A stretch of 25,692 nt of DNA from Firmicutes bacterium UBA1422. GTDB lineage: Bacteria; Bacillota; Clostridia; Peptostreptococcales; Anaerovoracaceae. The stretch is taken from assembly GCA_002304835.1 (NCBI GenBank), contig DBPK01000020.1, positions 1-25,692 of the forward strand, read 5' to 3'. Each line of letters opens with the position of its first letter. The first letter of the stretch is position 1. This document shows, piece by piece, positions 7,523 to 14,449 of this stretch. A program made the translations under genes and the position numbers. Below the pieces are notes generated by a model. That model saw nothing but the letters and a program-made list of their open reading frames with translations, was not told the DNA's origin and did not search any database.

Positions 7523-8356
7523 TTATTTTTCGTTTCTTCTCTTAACAATATATCTGCTGGAATCTTTGTTCTTCTTTCTCGTCTTGTATCCCAGGGTCGG
7601 TTTTCCCCACGGTGTTACCGGGCTTACTCTTCCGATCCCTGCTTTTCCTTCTCCGCCGCCGTGAGGATGATCATTTGGATTCATTACAGACCCTCTTACT
7701 GTGGGTCTTATTCCCATATGTCTTTTCCTGCCGGCCTTTCCGATGTTTATATTTGCGTGATCTTCATTTCCCACTTCACCAATGGTTGCTCTGCATTCCA
7801 TCCTGACCTTACGCACCTCACCGGAAGGGAGTCTTACCTGTGCATACTTGTCTTCCTTGGCCATCAGCTGCGCTCCGTTGCCTGCTGATCTTACCAGCTG
7901 TCCGCCTTTTCCCGGTTTCATTTCTATGTTATGTATCATTGTGCCCACAGGTATATTGGAAATGGGCAGTGCGTTCCCGCTCTTTATATCTGCCTTCTGA
8001 CCTGACATAAGCACATCTCCGACTTTCAGGCCTTCGGGAGCCAATATGTATCTCTTCTCTCCGTCAGCATAGTTTATCAGTGCTATATATGCGCTCCTGT
8101 TGGGGTCGTATTCTATTGTGGCCACTTTGCCGGGTATGTCATCTTTATTTCTCTTAAAGTCGATTATCCTGTACTTGGATCTTGTGCCGCCGCCTCTGTG
8201 CCTGACTGTTATCTTGCCTCTGGAATTCCTTCCCGAATGCTTCTTAAGTGTTACTGTCAGGGATTTTTCCGGCTTGTCTGTGGTTATTTCCTTAAAATCG
8301 GCAACCGTCATTCCTCTCAAACCAGGAGTAGTCGGCTTATATTTTTTTATTCCCAT
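7523..8356 (-). CDS. rplB: Large-subunit ribosomal protein uL2
   Basis: Highly conserved 50S protein needed for subunit joining and peptidyl-transferase activity. 277 residues, the normal length. An N-terminal OB-type domain (to about 120) is followed by an SH3-like domain. The invariant MNPNDHPHGGGEG block (225-237) carries the histidines near the catalytic centre. The C-terminus is a basic extension (GYKTRKKNKDSSRYIVKRR). GGAGG is just upstream of the ATG at 8356. Confidence 0.98.
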   Translation of the reverse strand: MGIKKYKPTTPGLRGMTVADFKEITTDKPEKSLTVTLKKHSGRNSRGKITVRHRGGGTRSKYRIIDFKRNKDDIPGKVATIEYDPNRSAYIALINYADGEKRYILAPEGLKVGDVLMSGQKADIKSGNALPISNIPVGTMIHNIEMKPGKGGQLVRSAGNGAQLMAKEDKYAQVRLPSGEVRKVRMECRATIGEVGNEDHANINIGKAGRKRHMGIRPTVRGSVMNPNDHPHGGGEGKAGIGRVSPVTPWGKPTLGYKTRKKNKDSSRYIVKRRNEK

Positions 8357-8377
8357 TGTCTTCTGCCTCCCGTCTCT

Positions 8378-8668
8378 TTACAGTCCCTGGAAGAATTCGA
8401 TTTCTTTGCTCTTCTCCGTAAGCGTTACTATCGCCTTCTTTGAAGAAGAAGTTCTTCCGACATTTCTTCCCATTCTCTTTAACTTACCGCTGACATTCAT
8501 TATGTTGACCTTTGCAACTTCCACATCGAATATCTCTTCGACTGCAAGTTTTACCTGCGTCTTGTTTGCATCAGTCGCCACCTTGAATGTATATTTTCTG
8601 TTTTGAACATCCTCCATACTTCTTTCGGATATTACAGGTTTTATTATTACGTCATAAGGGGTTTTCAT
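8378..8668 (-). CDS. rplW: Large-subunit ribosomal protein uL23
   Basis: Exit-tunnel protein and main docking site for trigger factor and SRP. 96 residues. Begins MKTPYDVIIKPVISERSME and has the family blocks KYTFKVATDANKTQVKLAVEEIFDVEV and KLKRMGRNVGRTSSSKKAIVTL. The ATG shares one base with the rplD stop (TAATG), so the two are probably translationally coupled. Confidence 0.97.
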   Translation of the reverse strand: MKTPYDVIIKPVISERSMEDVQNRKYTFKVATDANKTQVKLAVEEIFDVEVAKVNIMNVSGKLKRMGRNVGRTSSSKKAIVTLTEKSKEIEFFQGL

Positions 8669-9291
8669 TATGAATACACCTCCTCGATCTTGTTTACAGC
8701 ATCTTTTGTTACTATGAAACTGTCATGGTTGATTATTTCATATACGTTCATTGCCGATACAAGGGTCGTTCTTGTTCCGGGTATATTGGATGCTGATTTT
8801 ACGATATTATCATCTTTGTCTGCCATTACTATAAGAGCCTTCTTTCCGGCCTTTATGTTTTCAAGGACACTGATCATTTCCTTTGTTTTAGGCTCTTTGA
8901 ATTTCAGTTCATCAAGCACTATTATTTCCTTTTCTTTTACCTTTGAAGAAAGGGCGGATTTCATTGCCAGTCTCTTGAGTTTCTTTGGCAGTGTATATCT
9001 GTAACTTCTGGGTTTGGGTGCAAATGCAACTCCCCCTCCCACCTGGGTGGGATCGGTGGTGCTTCCCTGTCTGTGGCGTCCGGTTCCCTTTTGTCTGAAA
9101 GGTTTTCTTCCGCCTCCTCTTACATCACCTCTTGTCTTTGCTGACTGTGTTCCCTGTCTACGGTTTGCCAGGTAGTTCTTGACTACTTCATGGACGGCAA
9201 ACTCATTCGGCTCGATCCCGAAAATCTCGTCATTGAGCTCTATTTCACCGGCGTCCGCTCCGGTCATTTTAAGCACTTTTACTTTTGCCAT
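8668..9291 (-). CDS. rplD: Large-subunit ribosomal protein uL4
   Basis: 50S protein with a long loop reaching the exit tunnel; in some bacteria it also represses its own S10 operon. 207 residues. The loop is visible at about 45-95 (RQGTQSAKTRGDVRGGGRKPFRQKGTGRHRQGS). The conserved SALSSKVKEKEIIVLDEL segment and a C-terminal domain follow. GGAGG precedes the ATG at 9291. Whether L4 controls the structured leader at 10,334-10,568 cannot be decided from sequence. Confidence 0.97.
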   Translation of the reverse strand: MAKVKVLKMTGADAGEIELNDEIFGIEPNEFAVHEVVKNYLANRRQGTQSAKTRGDVRGGGRKPFRQKGTGRHRQGSTTDPTQVGGGVAFAPKPRSYRYTLPKKLKRLAMKSALSSKVKEKEIIVLDELKFKEPKTKEMISVLENIKAGKKALIVMADKDDNIVKSASNIPGTRTTLVSAMNVYEIINHDSFIVTKDAVNKIEEVYS

Positions 9292-9316
9292 TTTCTACGT
9301 CCTCCTTCCGTGATCC

Positions 9317-9952
9317 TTATTGCTCCTGGCCTTTAACTGCGTACTGTATGCGCACCAGGCTTCCTTTGCCGCCGGGTACCGCACCTTTTACAAGCAGCAG
9401 ATTTCTATCTTCGATAACTTTTACCAGTTTTACATTCTGAACAGTTATGGTCTCGCGGCCCATTCTTCCGGGGCCTGCATTCCCCTTGAACACTCTGGAA
9501 GGATAGGTCCCTGCTGCCAGGGCGCCGGCCATTCTCTTGTGTTTGGATCCGTGAGTCATGGGGCCTCTGTGGTGTCCGTGTCTTTTGATGTTTCCCTGAG
9601 TACCCTTGCCCTTTGACGTTCCCGTTATGTCCAGTAACTTTCCTTCTTCAAATTCATTAACAGTCATTATCTGCCCAATTTCGTAGCTGTCACCATCATC
9701 AGGTATAAATTCCATCAAATGTTTCTTGACATCCACGCCTGCTTTTTTGAAATGCCCTGTCATTGGCTTGTTAACCCTTTGCGGTTTCGCATCGGAGAAA
9801 CCCACCTGAACGGAATCATATCCGTCTGTTTCGACCGTTTTTAACTGTGTAACGGTCTGGGGACCGGCTTCGATCACAGTAACAGGTATAACTTCGCCTT
9901 CTTCATTGAAAATCTGTGTCATTCCGATTTTTTTTCCCAGTAATACTTTCAT
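9317..9952 (-). CDS. rplC: Large-subunit ribosomal protein uL3
   Basis: One of the first proteins to assemble on 23S rRNA; its loop approaches the peptidyl-transferase centre. 211 residues. Begins MKVLLGKKIGMTQIFNEEGEVIPVTVIEAGP and carries GTSKGKGTQGNIKRHGHHRGPMTHGSKHKRMAGALAAG-type family sequence across about 112-148. AGGAGG lies before the ATG. The 69-base gap to rpsJ holds two hairpins, listed separately. Confidence 0.97.
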   Translation of the reverse strand: MKVLLGKKIGMTQIFNEEGEVIPVTVIEAGPQTVTQLKTVETDGYDSVQVGFSDAKPQRVNKPMTGHFKKAGVDVKKHLMEFIPDDGDSYEIGQIMTVNEFEEGKLLDITGTSKGKGTQGNIKRHGHHRGPMTHGSKHKRMAGALAAGTYPSRVFKGNAGPGRMGRETITVQNVKLVKVIEDRNLLLVKGAVPGGKGSLVRIQYAVKGQEQ

Positions 9953-9978
9953 ATCAAACCTCCTGAATACTTACAGCG

Positions 9979-10017
9979 GATTGCTATATCTTGCAATCAT
10001 ACTAAGGGAGTTCCCTT
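9979..10017 (-). promoter_or_regulatory. Two tandem hairpins between rpsJ and rplC
   Basis: In the mRNA sense the rpsJ-rplC spacer first forms AAGGGA-AC-TCCCTT (10,017-10,004) and then GATTGC-AAGATATA-GCAATC (9,998-9,979), two perfect 6-bp stems. They end about 13 bases before the AGGAGG of rplC. No U-run follows either stem, so they are not ordinary terminators. They could be an RNA-processing site, a stability element or a binding site for a regulatory ribosomal protein; this is inference from structure only. Confidence 0.5.
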
Positions 10018-10021
10018 CGCC

Positions 10022-10333
10022 TTATAACTTGATTTCGATGTCCACTCCTGCGGGCAGCTCCAGTTTTGTAAGAGCATCCGTAGTCTTCGCAGTTGCACTT
10101 GTGATATCTATCAGTCTCTTATGTGTCCTCTGCTCAAATTGTTCTCTGCTGTCCTTATACTTATGTACTGCTCTTAGGATAGTGACAACTTCTTTTTCCG
10201 TGGGGAGCGGTATCGGTCCCGATACTTCTGCCCCTGTCTTCTTTGCGGTGTCGACGATCTTTGCAGCCGACTGATCCAACAGAGCATGATCATATGCTTT
10301 TAATCTGATCCTGATTTTTTGTAGTTCTCCCAT
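10022..10333 (-). CDS. rpsJ: Small-subunit ribosomal protein uS10
   Basis: 30S head protein, also the NusE partner of NusB in antitermination. 103 residues from ATG 10,333 (MGELQKIRIRLKAYDHALLDQSA), the normal length. The open frame continues 16 codons upstream (from 10,381) but lacks family similarity, and GGAGG sits directly before the ATG at 10,333. The blocks GPIPLPTEKEVVTILRAVHKYKDSREQFEQRTHKRLID and a C-terminal LPAGVDIEIKL are diagnostic. First gene of the operon. Confidence 0.97.
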   Translation of the reverse strand: MGELQKIRIRLKAYDHALLDQSAAKIVDTAKKTGAEVSGPIPLPTEKEVVTILRAVHKYKDSREQFEQRTHKRLIDITSATAKTTDALTKLELPAGVDIEIKL

Positions 10334-10568
10334 TTTGTCCTCCAAATCTTTTTTTGTACAGTTTTCGCTATTTTCGTACAAGGGGTGCTTTGTTGGTTTT
10401 TCAAGGTGTCCAAGGTTTCACCTGCGCGTTACACCTCTCCGTGCGTTTGCTATTTTATGCCACGGAACAAAACCGGCAAACCCCTTCGCCCCCGTCATGC
10501 GGGAACAATTCTCGGCGGAAATATCCTGATAGCTCAGCAACTTCCCGCTTCTTCGCCATTTCGCAAGC
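10334..10568 (-). promoter_or_regulatory. Structured 5' leader of the S10 operon
   Basis: About 235 nt lie between the predicted transcription start (near 10,568) and rpsJ. Reading in mRNA sense, four stems are visible: GCGGGAA (10,548-10,542) with TTCCCGC (10,505-10,499), enclosing a small CTGA/TCAG hairpin; CCGTG (10,465-10,461) with CACGG (10,443-10,439); AGGTGT with ACACCT (10,436-10,431/10,409-10,404), enclosing AGGT-GAA-ACCT; and TTGTAC with GTACAA (10,381-10,376/10,359-10,354) just before the ribosome binding site. No U-tract terminator and no conserved upstream gene are seen. Such leaders often mediate autogenous control by a ribosomal protein; which one would bind here is unknown. 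Confidence 0.6.
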
Positions 10569-10574
10569 TTTTGT

Positions 10575-10603
10575 AGTATATAACATATGTATTTCTATTG
10601 CAA
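10575..10603 (-). promoter_or_regulatory. Sigma-A type promoter of the S10 operon
   Basis: TTGCAA (10,603-10,598), a 17-base spacer and TATACT (10,580-10,575) on the minus strand, with A/T-rich sequence upstream (10,604-10,632) resembling an UP element. It directs transcription into the rpsJ leader. Between it and the terminator at 10,724 I see nothing else. Confidence 0.8.
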
Positions 10604-10723
10604 GAGTTTTTTAAAAAAAAATTGATTGTTTTTTTGTGGTTTTTATCTGTACAAATCAACTCTTTTCAATGCCTTTGTCTGCCGATGCATTCACACTGTC
10701 CCTTGTGTTTGCTGTATTCGCTT

Positions 10724-10762
10724 TTAAACAAAACACAGGCCCGATTATTTCTTTCGGGTCTG
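10724..10762 (-). terminator. Rho-independent terminator after the LUD-domain gene
   Basis: mRNA-sense CAGACCCGA (10,762-10,754), loop, TCGGGCCTG (10,744-10,736) with one A-C mismatch, followed by TGTGTTTTGTTT. It lies 27 bases after the stop of the LUD gene and separates that operon from the S10 promoter. Confidence 0.7.
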
Positions 10763-10788
10763 CTTTTTGTAACTATAATGTTTTGGTA

Positions 10789-11430
10789 TCAATAACCAAG
10801 ATCCTCATTCACCATTATGACATGTATCCTGTCGGGACTGTTGCAGAATCTTGTTACCAGTGTCATGGAACATATTGTCTGACCGCTTATAAGGCAGTTG
10901 CCGCATATTCCTGTCTTCGCACAGGGTGTATCTTTTTTGAGCCTTATACAATTGGCGGGACAGGCTTCTGTTTTGATCCTGGCCATGGCCGCCTGTTCAT
11001 CCCTTGCTATCTTGTTTGTCCCTGCTATGACTATGACCTTTTTTGGACCGAAGCAGATAGCCGCCGTACGGTTACCTCTTCCATCTATATTGACAAGCTT
11101 TCCGTCAAGGGTTATGGCATTTGTGCCGGTAAGAAAAACATCCGCCATAAGAGCCCTTACCCTGATGCTGTAAGCTTCTTCCGGGTCTTTTGCCGCCATT
11201 GGATCTATTATCTCTGCATTAACAAGCTCCAGCCTTTCTTTTATGTTGATATCTTCGAGGGTAACAGAACCTCCCCATGAGACATGGGCTCCGTTTGGGA
11301 TCATGGAAAGGGCTTTTTCGCAGGCCTCCCTCGAATTATCACAATAATACCCGTTCATTCCCCTTTTTTTAAGGTTCTTGATTATTTCTTCACACTTCAG
11401 TCTGTTTGCTGCTTTTACTGCATCTGCCAT
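10789..11430 (-). CDS. LUD-domain (LutC/YkgG-like, formerly DUF162) protein
   Basis: 213 residues. The central part (VSWGGSVTLEDINIKERL near 51-68, ADVFLTGTNAITLDGKLVNIDGRGNRTAAICFGPKKVIVIAG near 95-137) is the LUD fold found in LutB/LutC lactate-utilisation proteins. No iron-sulfur ferredoxin domain or lutA/lutB partner lies nearby. Stand-alone LUD proteins like this are common in Clostridia and their substrates are not established. Cysteines cluster in the C-terminal third (ACPANC, TPCAKTGICGNC), which could bind metal; this is inference. It is the last gene of the unit that starts with the nucleoside kinase, 18 bases after the PfkB-like gene. Confidence 0.85.
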   Translation of the reverse strand: MADAVKAANRLKCEEIIKNLKKRGMNGYYCDNSREACEKALSMIPNGAHVSWGGSVTLEDINIKERLELVNAEIIDPMAAKDPEEAYSIRVRALMADVFLTGTNAITLDGKLVNIDGRGNRTAAICFGPKKVIVIAGTNKIARDEQAAMARIKTEACPANCIRLKKDTPCAKTGICGNCLISGQTICSMTLVTRFCNSPDRIHVIMVNEDLGY

Positions 11431-11448
11431 TTTTCTCCTCCTGTCTTA

Positions 11449-12282
11449 TTATTCCTTTATTGCCTTTTCTGCTGTTTCCCGGGGAGAGAGTCCCTGTGCA
11501 CATCCCATTATAAGTCGTGCGGAAATTTCTCTCCTGTCAGGCACGGCTTTGCCGGGATCAATGTGCAATGTGGCCCATTCGTTTTTCTGTCTATGATATA
11601 TACCTCCCGATCCCAGCGTTATAAACAGCTTTTTCATCCCGTACTTCATGATTTCCGCCGCTGCCTTTTCCAGCTGTTCCTGACTTAATATTTCCATTCC
11701 GCTGAGAACCTCAGCAGCCTGACGATCAGCCTTTACTATTTCAAAAGAGCCGCATATCTTCTTTGCTTTTGCTGCGGTTTTCTCTGAAACAACATCAAGC
11801 ATTAGAAGGGTATCTCTGCACTCATCTCTTATATATTCAAGTATCTCAAGGGGCATTGTGGTATCTGCCGAAATGATGTCAGATGTCTTTATCAAAGGCA
11901 GGATCCGCTCTATCATTCTCTTTTGGATCTTTTCGTATATGTCATAGTTTGAAAATGCGAATTCCAGATCATTCACTATATTGAAAATTTCCTGGCTTAC
12001 GGCCGTATCAGCTCCTTCAATTGTTATGATGCCCTCTTCGTTTGCCCCAAAAGCCGCAACTTCTGCTTTGGCAGCTCTTCCTGCAGCGTCATTGCCAACT
12101 GCAGCACAGAAACAAACATCGGTTTCTTCTTCCTTGCACAGTCCTTCAACTGTCTCCAGCCCCGATCCGGCAAACTTCATGGATATGCTTCCGGGATTGT
12201 CCATACCTCTTATGAGCTGTCCCGATGGATAATTTCTGATATAAACTTCTATTCCTCCTAATACTGTTACCTTCGTCATCAT
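11449..12282 (-). CDS. PfkB-fold protein lacking the GAGD catalytic motif (possible pseudokinase)
   Basis: 277 residues with ribokinase/PfkB-family layout: VTVLGGIEVYI start, a substrate-lid region, CAAVGNDAAGRAA (59-71), LLMLDVV (159-165), FEIVKADRQAAEVLSG (180-195, where N..E is usual) and KKLFITLGSGGIYH (217-230). At the place where the family has TGAGDAF, with its catalytic Asp, this protein reads AVPDRREISARLIMG (246-260), so the anion hole and base seem lost. The following GCAQGLSPRETAEKAIKE matches the usual C-terminal helix, so the frame is intact rather than shifted. It sits 35 bases after a true nucleoside kinase gene. A regulatory or ligand-binding role is possible; no substrate can be named. 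Confidence 0.75.
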   Translation of the reverse strand: MMTKVTVLGGIEVYIRNYPSGQLIRGMDNPGSISMKFAGSGLETVEGLCKEEETDVCFCAAVGNDAAGRAAKAEVAAFGANEEGIITIEGADTAVSQEIFNIVNDLEFAFSNYDIYEKIQKRMIERILPLIKTSDIISADTTMPLEILEYIRDECRDTLLMLDVVSEKTAAKAKKICGSFEIVKADRQAAEVLSGMEILSQEQLEKAAAEIMKYGMKKLFITLGSGGIYHRQKNEWATLHIDPGKAVPDRREISARLIMGCAQGLSPRETAEKAIKE

Positions 12283-12317
12283 TTCTCCTTGTTCTTTAAT
12301 GCATTAACTTTTTATTT

Positions 12318-13919
12318 TCACTGATGGAAGACGCTTCCTCCGATGAATTCCCTTAATATAGAGTTGTTTGCGATCATGGAATCATCTTCGATGGATTTGA
12401 AAAAGCTAAGAAACTTCAGCATCCTGACTGCTTCACTGTATTCGGGACATTCCTCTCCCACTTCCCTTAACATGGGCTCCGCATACTTTTTCAGTACTCC
12501 CAGCTCATATATATGAACAGAGTTGAAAAATGCATCTGCCGAACTGTTGTAAGGGAAAATATTCTTATCTTCGCCAGCCCTTACTTTTGGCCAGCTTTTT
12601 ATGGTGGCTTCAGCGGAATGGCCTCTGTACTGATGATCTCTTACCATTCTTCTTATCATCCTTGAATCAGTTGTGGATATGACATTATGATCATCTATGT
12701 TAAGTTGAGTCAGAGGACTTATATATATTTTGAATTTACGGTCCTCATCTATGTAAGGTGTAAGCCCATCATTCAAAGCATGGATACCCTCTATCACTAT
12801 TGGCTGAGTTTGATCTATTGACGTCCTCCTTTTTCCGAATATTTTTTTGCCCTGAAGAAAATCGAATTCAGGGATGTCCGCTTCCTTTCCTTCCAGCAGC
12901 ATATTCATATCCCTGTTGAAAAGATCGATATCCAATGCTTCCAGGTCTTCAAAATTCGGCTCACCGTTCTCATCTTTTGGAGTGTCTTCCCTATCAAGGA
13001 AATAGTCGTCTGTTCCCAGATACAGGGGTTTTGATCCGTTGACTTTCAGCTGTATGCAAAGCCTTCGGGCAAAAGTCGTCTTTCCCGAAGAGGAAGGTCC
13101 TGCAATTAGTATGATTCTCTTTTTGAGTTTTGTTATCTCCCCGGCGATCTCAACTATCCTTTTGTCATGCAGTGCTTCTGACATTCGTATTATCTCCCCG
13201 GCTTCGCCTCCGATTATTTTTTTGTTGAGGTCCCAAACATAGGATATATCCAGAAGTCTCTGCCATTTTTCCGCCTCCGCAAAAGCATAGTACATTTTTT
13301 TGTTGTCCACATAGGGTGGCATTTTATCTGGCATGGAGGGCTGCGGAAATCTGAGGATCACTCCTCTTCTATATTTTTTGAGCCGGAAATACTTCAGATA
13401 TCCCGAAGAGGGAACTGTGAGTCCGTAGAAGAATTGTTCATAGTCCTTTAATTTATATAGCTGCATCTGCTTCAGTTCTTCTTTTTTGCATGCTCCAAAA
13501 GATTCGATGGGGATGTTTTCTCTGACCATCTGTCTCATCCTTTTTTCTACAGCTTTCACATCGGACGCGGTCAAAGGTCCTTTTGTTCTGATCAATGTGA
13601 AAAGACCCTGGTTAAGAGAATTCCTGACCTCTGTATCTGTCGTCTCAAGGACTTCCTTAACGGCAGCAAGGTAAAGAAGGATAATACTGCACTGATACAT
13701 AAGATGGGCCTGTCTGGTGCGCATATCAAGAAACTCTATCTCACATGGTCCGGTTATTTTTTCGGTGAGTCTTTTTACCTTGTTGTCCACCTTTGCAGCC
13801 AGTATCATATAAGGGACATCTCTTTTTATGCTCCCGGCCAGTTTCTCAAGGGTAGTGTCCTTCTCTGTTTCTATAGTTTCAAATTCTGATTTTATATCTT
13901 TTTTTATTTTTATTTTCAT
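12318..13919 (-). CDS. Nucleoside kinase, uridine kinase family, with TGS and ThrRS-like N-terminal domains
   Basis: 533 residues. The N-terminal ~65 residues form a ubiquitin-like TGS-type domain. A segment resembling the second N-terminal domain of threonyl-tRNA synthetase follows (about 65-245). The C-terminal half is a P-loop kinase: Walker A GPSSSGKTT at 274-282, then LGTDDYFLDREDTP and IVIEGIHALNDGL, a Walker B-like strand typical of uridine kinase/phosphoribulokinase proteins. Such fusions are frequent in Clostridia and are predicted to phosphorylate uridine or cytidine; the exact substrate is not shown. First gene of a three-gene operon behind a strong promoter (13,967-13,995). Confidence 0.9.
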   Translation of the reverse strand: MKIKIKKDIKSEFETIETEKDTTLEKLAGSIKRDVPYMILAAKVDNKVKRLTEKITGPCEIEFLDMRTRQAHLMYQCSIILLYLAAVKEVLETTDTEVRNSLNQGLFTLIRTKGPLTASDVKAVEKRMRQMVRENIPIESFGACKKEELKQMQLYKLKDYEQFFYGLTVPSSGYLKYFRLKKYRRGVILRFPQPSMPDKMPPYVDNKKMYYAFAEAEKWQRLLDISYVWDLNKKIIGGEAGEIIRMSEALHDKRIVEIAGEITKLKKRIILIAGPSSSGKTTFARRLCIQLKVNGSKPLYLGTDDYFLDREDTPKDENGEPNFEDLEALDIDLFNRDMNMLLEGKEADIPEFDFLQGKKIFGKRRTSIDQTQPIVIEGIHALNDGLTPYIDEDRKFKIYISPLTQLNIDDHNVISTTDSRMIRRMVRDHQYRGHSAEATIKSWPKVRAGEDKNIFPYNSSADAFFNSVHIYELGVLKKYAEPMLREVGEECPEYSEAVRMLKFLSFFKSIEDDSMIANNSILREFIGGSVFHQ

Positions 13920-13966
13920 TTATCCCTTCCCCCTATAAGCTTAGGATGTTTTTTTTATATAAAGGA

Positions 13967-13995
13967 AGTATAACACAGGGAAAAAGGCGGTACAA
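13967..13995 (-). promoter_or_regulatory. Promoter of the nucleoside kinase operon
   Basis: TTGTAC (13,995-13,990), 17-base spacer, TATACT (13,972-13,967). It reads toward the kinase ATG at 13,919. The -35 lies in the loop of the terminator hairpin of the upstream ydbC-like gene, so the two signals overlap. Confidence 0.75.
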
Positions 13996-14016
13996 CCGAA
14001 AGCCGCAGCGCCTTTT
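13981..14016 (-). terminator. Probable terminator of the YdbC-like gene
   Basis: mRNA-sense AAAAGGCG (14,016-14,009) pairs with CGCCTTTT (13,989-13,982); the loop may form additional GC pairs. The T-run is short and partly within the stem, so termination may be incomplete. It overlaps the next promoter. Confidence 0.5.
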
Positions 14017-14046
14017 CATGCAAAATAACGTTTCCAAGAAACTCTC

Positions 14047-14283
14047 TTAAAATTCCTTGTCACTTACGATTTGAACGAGCTTCTTCATTTCGTCTCTGTG
14101 CATGGTTATTCCTCTTGACATGTGCTCATGATCATGGTCCCAGTCTCTGATATCATACTTGGGAGGGGTCCCATTCCAAGCCACAAGATTAAGTTCTTTC
14201 TGCCATCCTGTAGGATAAGCACCTATTACACCCAAATGTTCCCTGATCTCAAAAACTATTTCTGTTTTTTCTTTCTCACTCAC
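14047..14283 (-). CDS. YdbC/PC4-family single-stranded DNA-binding protein
   Basis: 78 residues. EIREHLGVIG, GWQKELNLVAWNGTPPKYDIRDW and the ending GITMHRDEMKKLVQIV match the bacterial YdbC group, homologous to the eukaryotic transcription coactivator PC4. These are small dimeric proteins that bind single-stranded nucleic acid without sequence preference; their cellular role in bacteria is not settled. The start is GTG (14,283) with AAGGAG about 10 bases upstream. It is a single-gene unit with a near-consensus promoter. Confidence 0.88.
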   Translation of the reverse strand: MSEKEKTEIVFEIREHLGVIGAYPTGWQKELNLVAWNGTPPKYDIRDWDHDHEHMSRGITMHRDEMKKLVQIVSDKEF

Positions 14284-14324
14284 AGTGTTTGTTCTCCTTT
14301 CTTGATATTTTTCTGTATGACAAT

Positions 14325-14353
14325 ATTATACATTTAATGGAAATATTTGTCAA
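14325..14353 (-). promoter_or_regulatory. Consensus promoter of the YdbC-like gene
   Basis: TTGACA (14,353-14,348), 17-base spacer, TATAAT (14,330-14,325): a perfect match to both sigma-A hexamers. It lies about 42 bases upstream of the GTG start and suggests strong constitutive expression. Confidence 0.88.
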
Positions 14354-14367
14354 CATATTTTTCTGCA

Positions 14368-14393
14368 TAAAAACACGCCCTGAAAAGGGCGTG
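14368..14393 (-). terminator. Rho-independent terminator after the radical SAM gene
   Basis: mRNA-sense CACGCCCT (14,393-14,386), TTTC loop, AGGGCGTG (14,381-14,374), then TTTTTA. Perfect 8-bp GC-rich stem with U-run. Confidence 0.9.
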
Positions 14394-14449
14394 CAGTCTT
14401 ATCAAAAAGCCTTTCTTATTAAAGGGGATATCTACTTTCCTGCCTCATA

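Noticed and set aside
10022..10381. Longer rpsJ start at 10,381
   Set aside because: The extra 16 codons overlap a leader hairpin and lack similarity to S10; GGAGG is immediately before the ATG at 10,333.
10636..11280. 214-codon plus-strand open frame opposite the LUD gene
   Set aside because: It mirrors the LUD gene and its terminator region, lacks a ribosome binding site and shows no family pattern.
11449..12282. Frameshift as the cause of the missing GAGD motif in the PfkB-like gene
   Set aside because: Sequence after the missing motif still matches the family's C-terminal helix in the same frame, so substitution is more likely than a frameshift.
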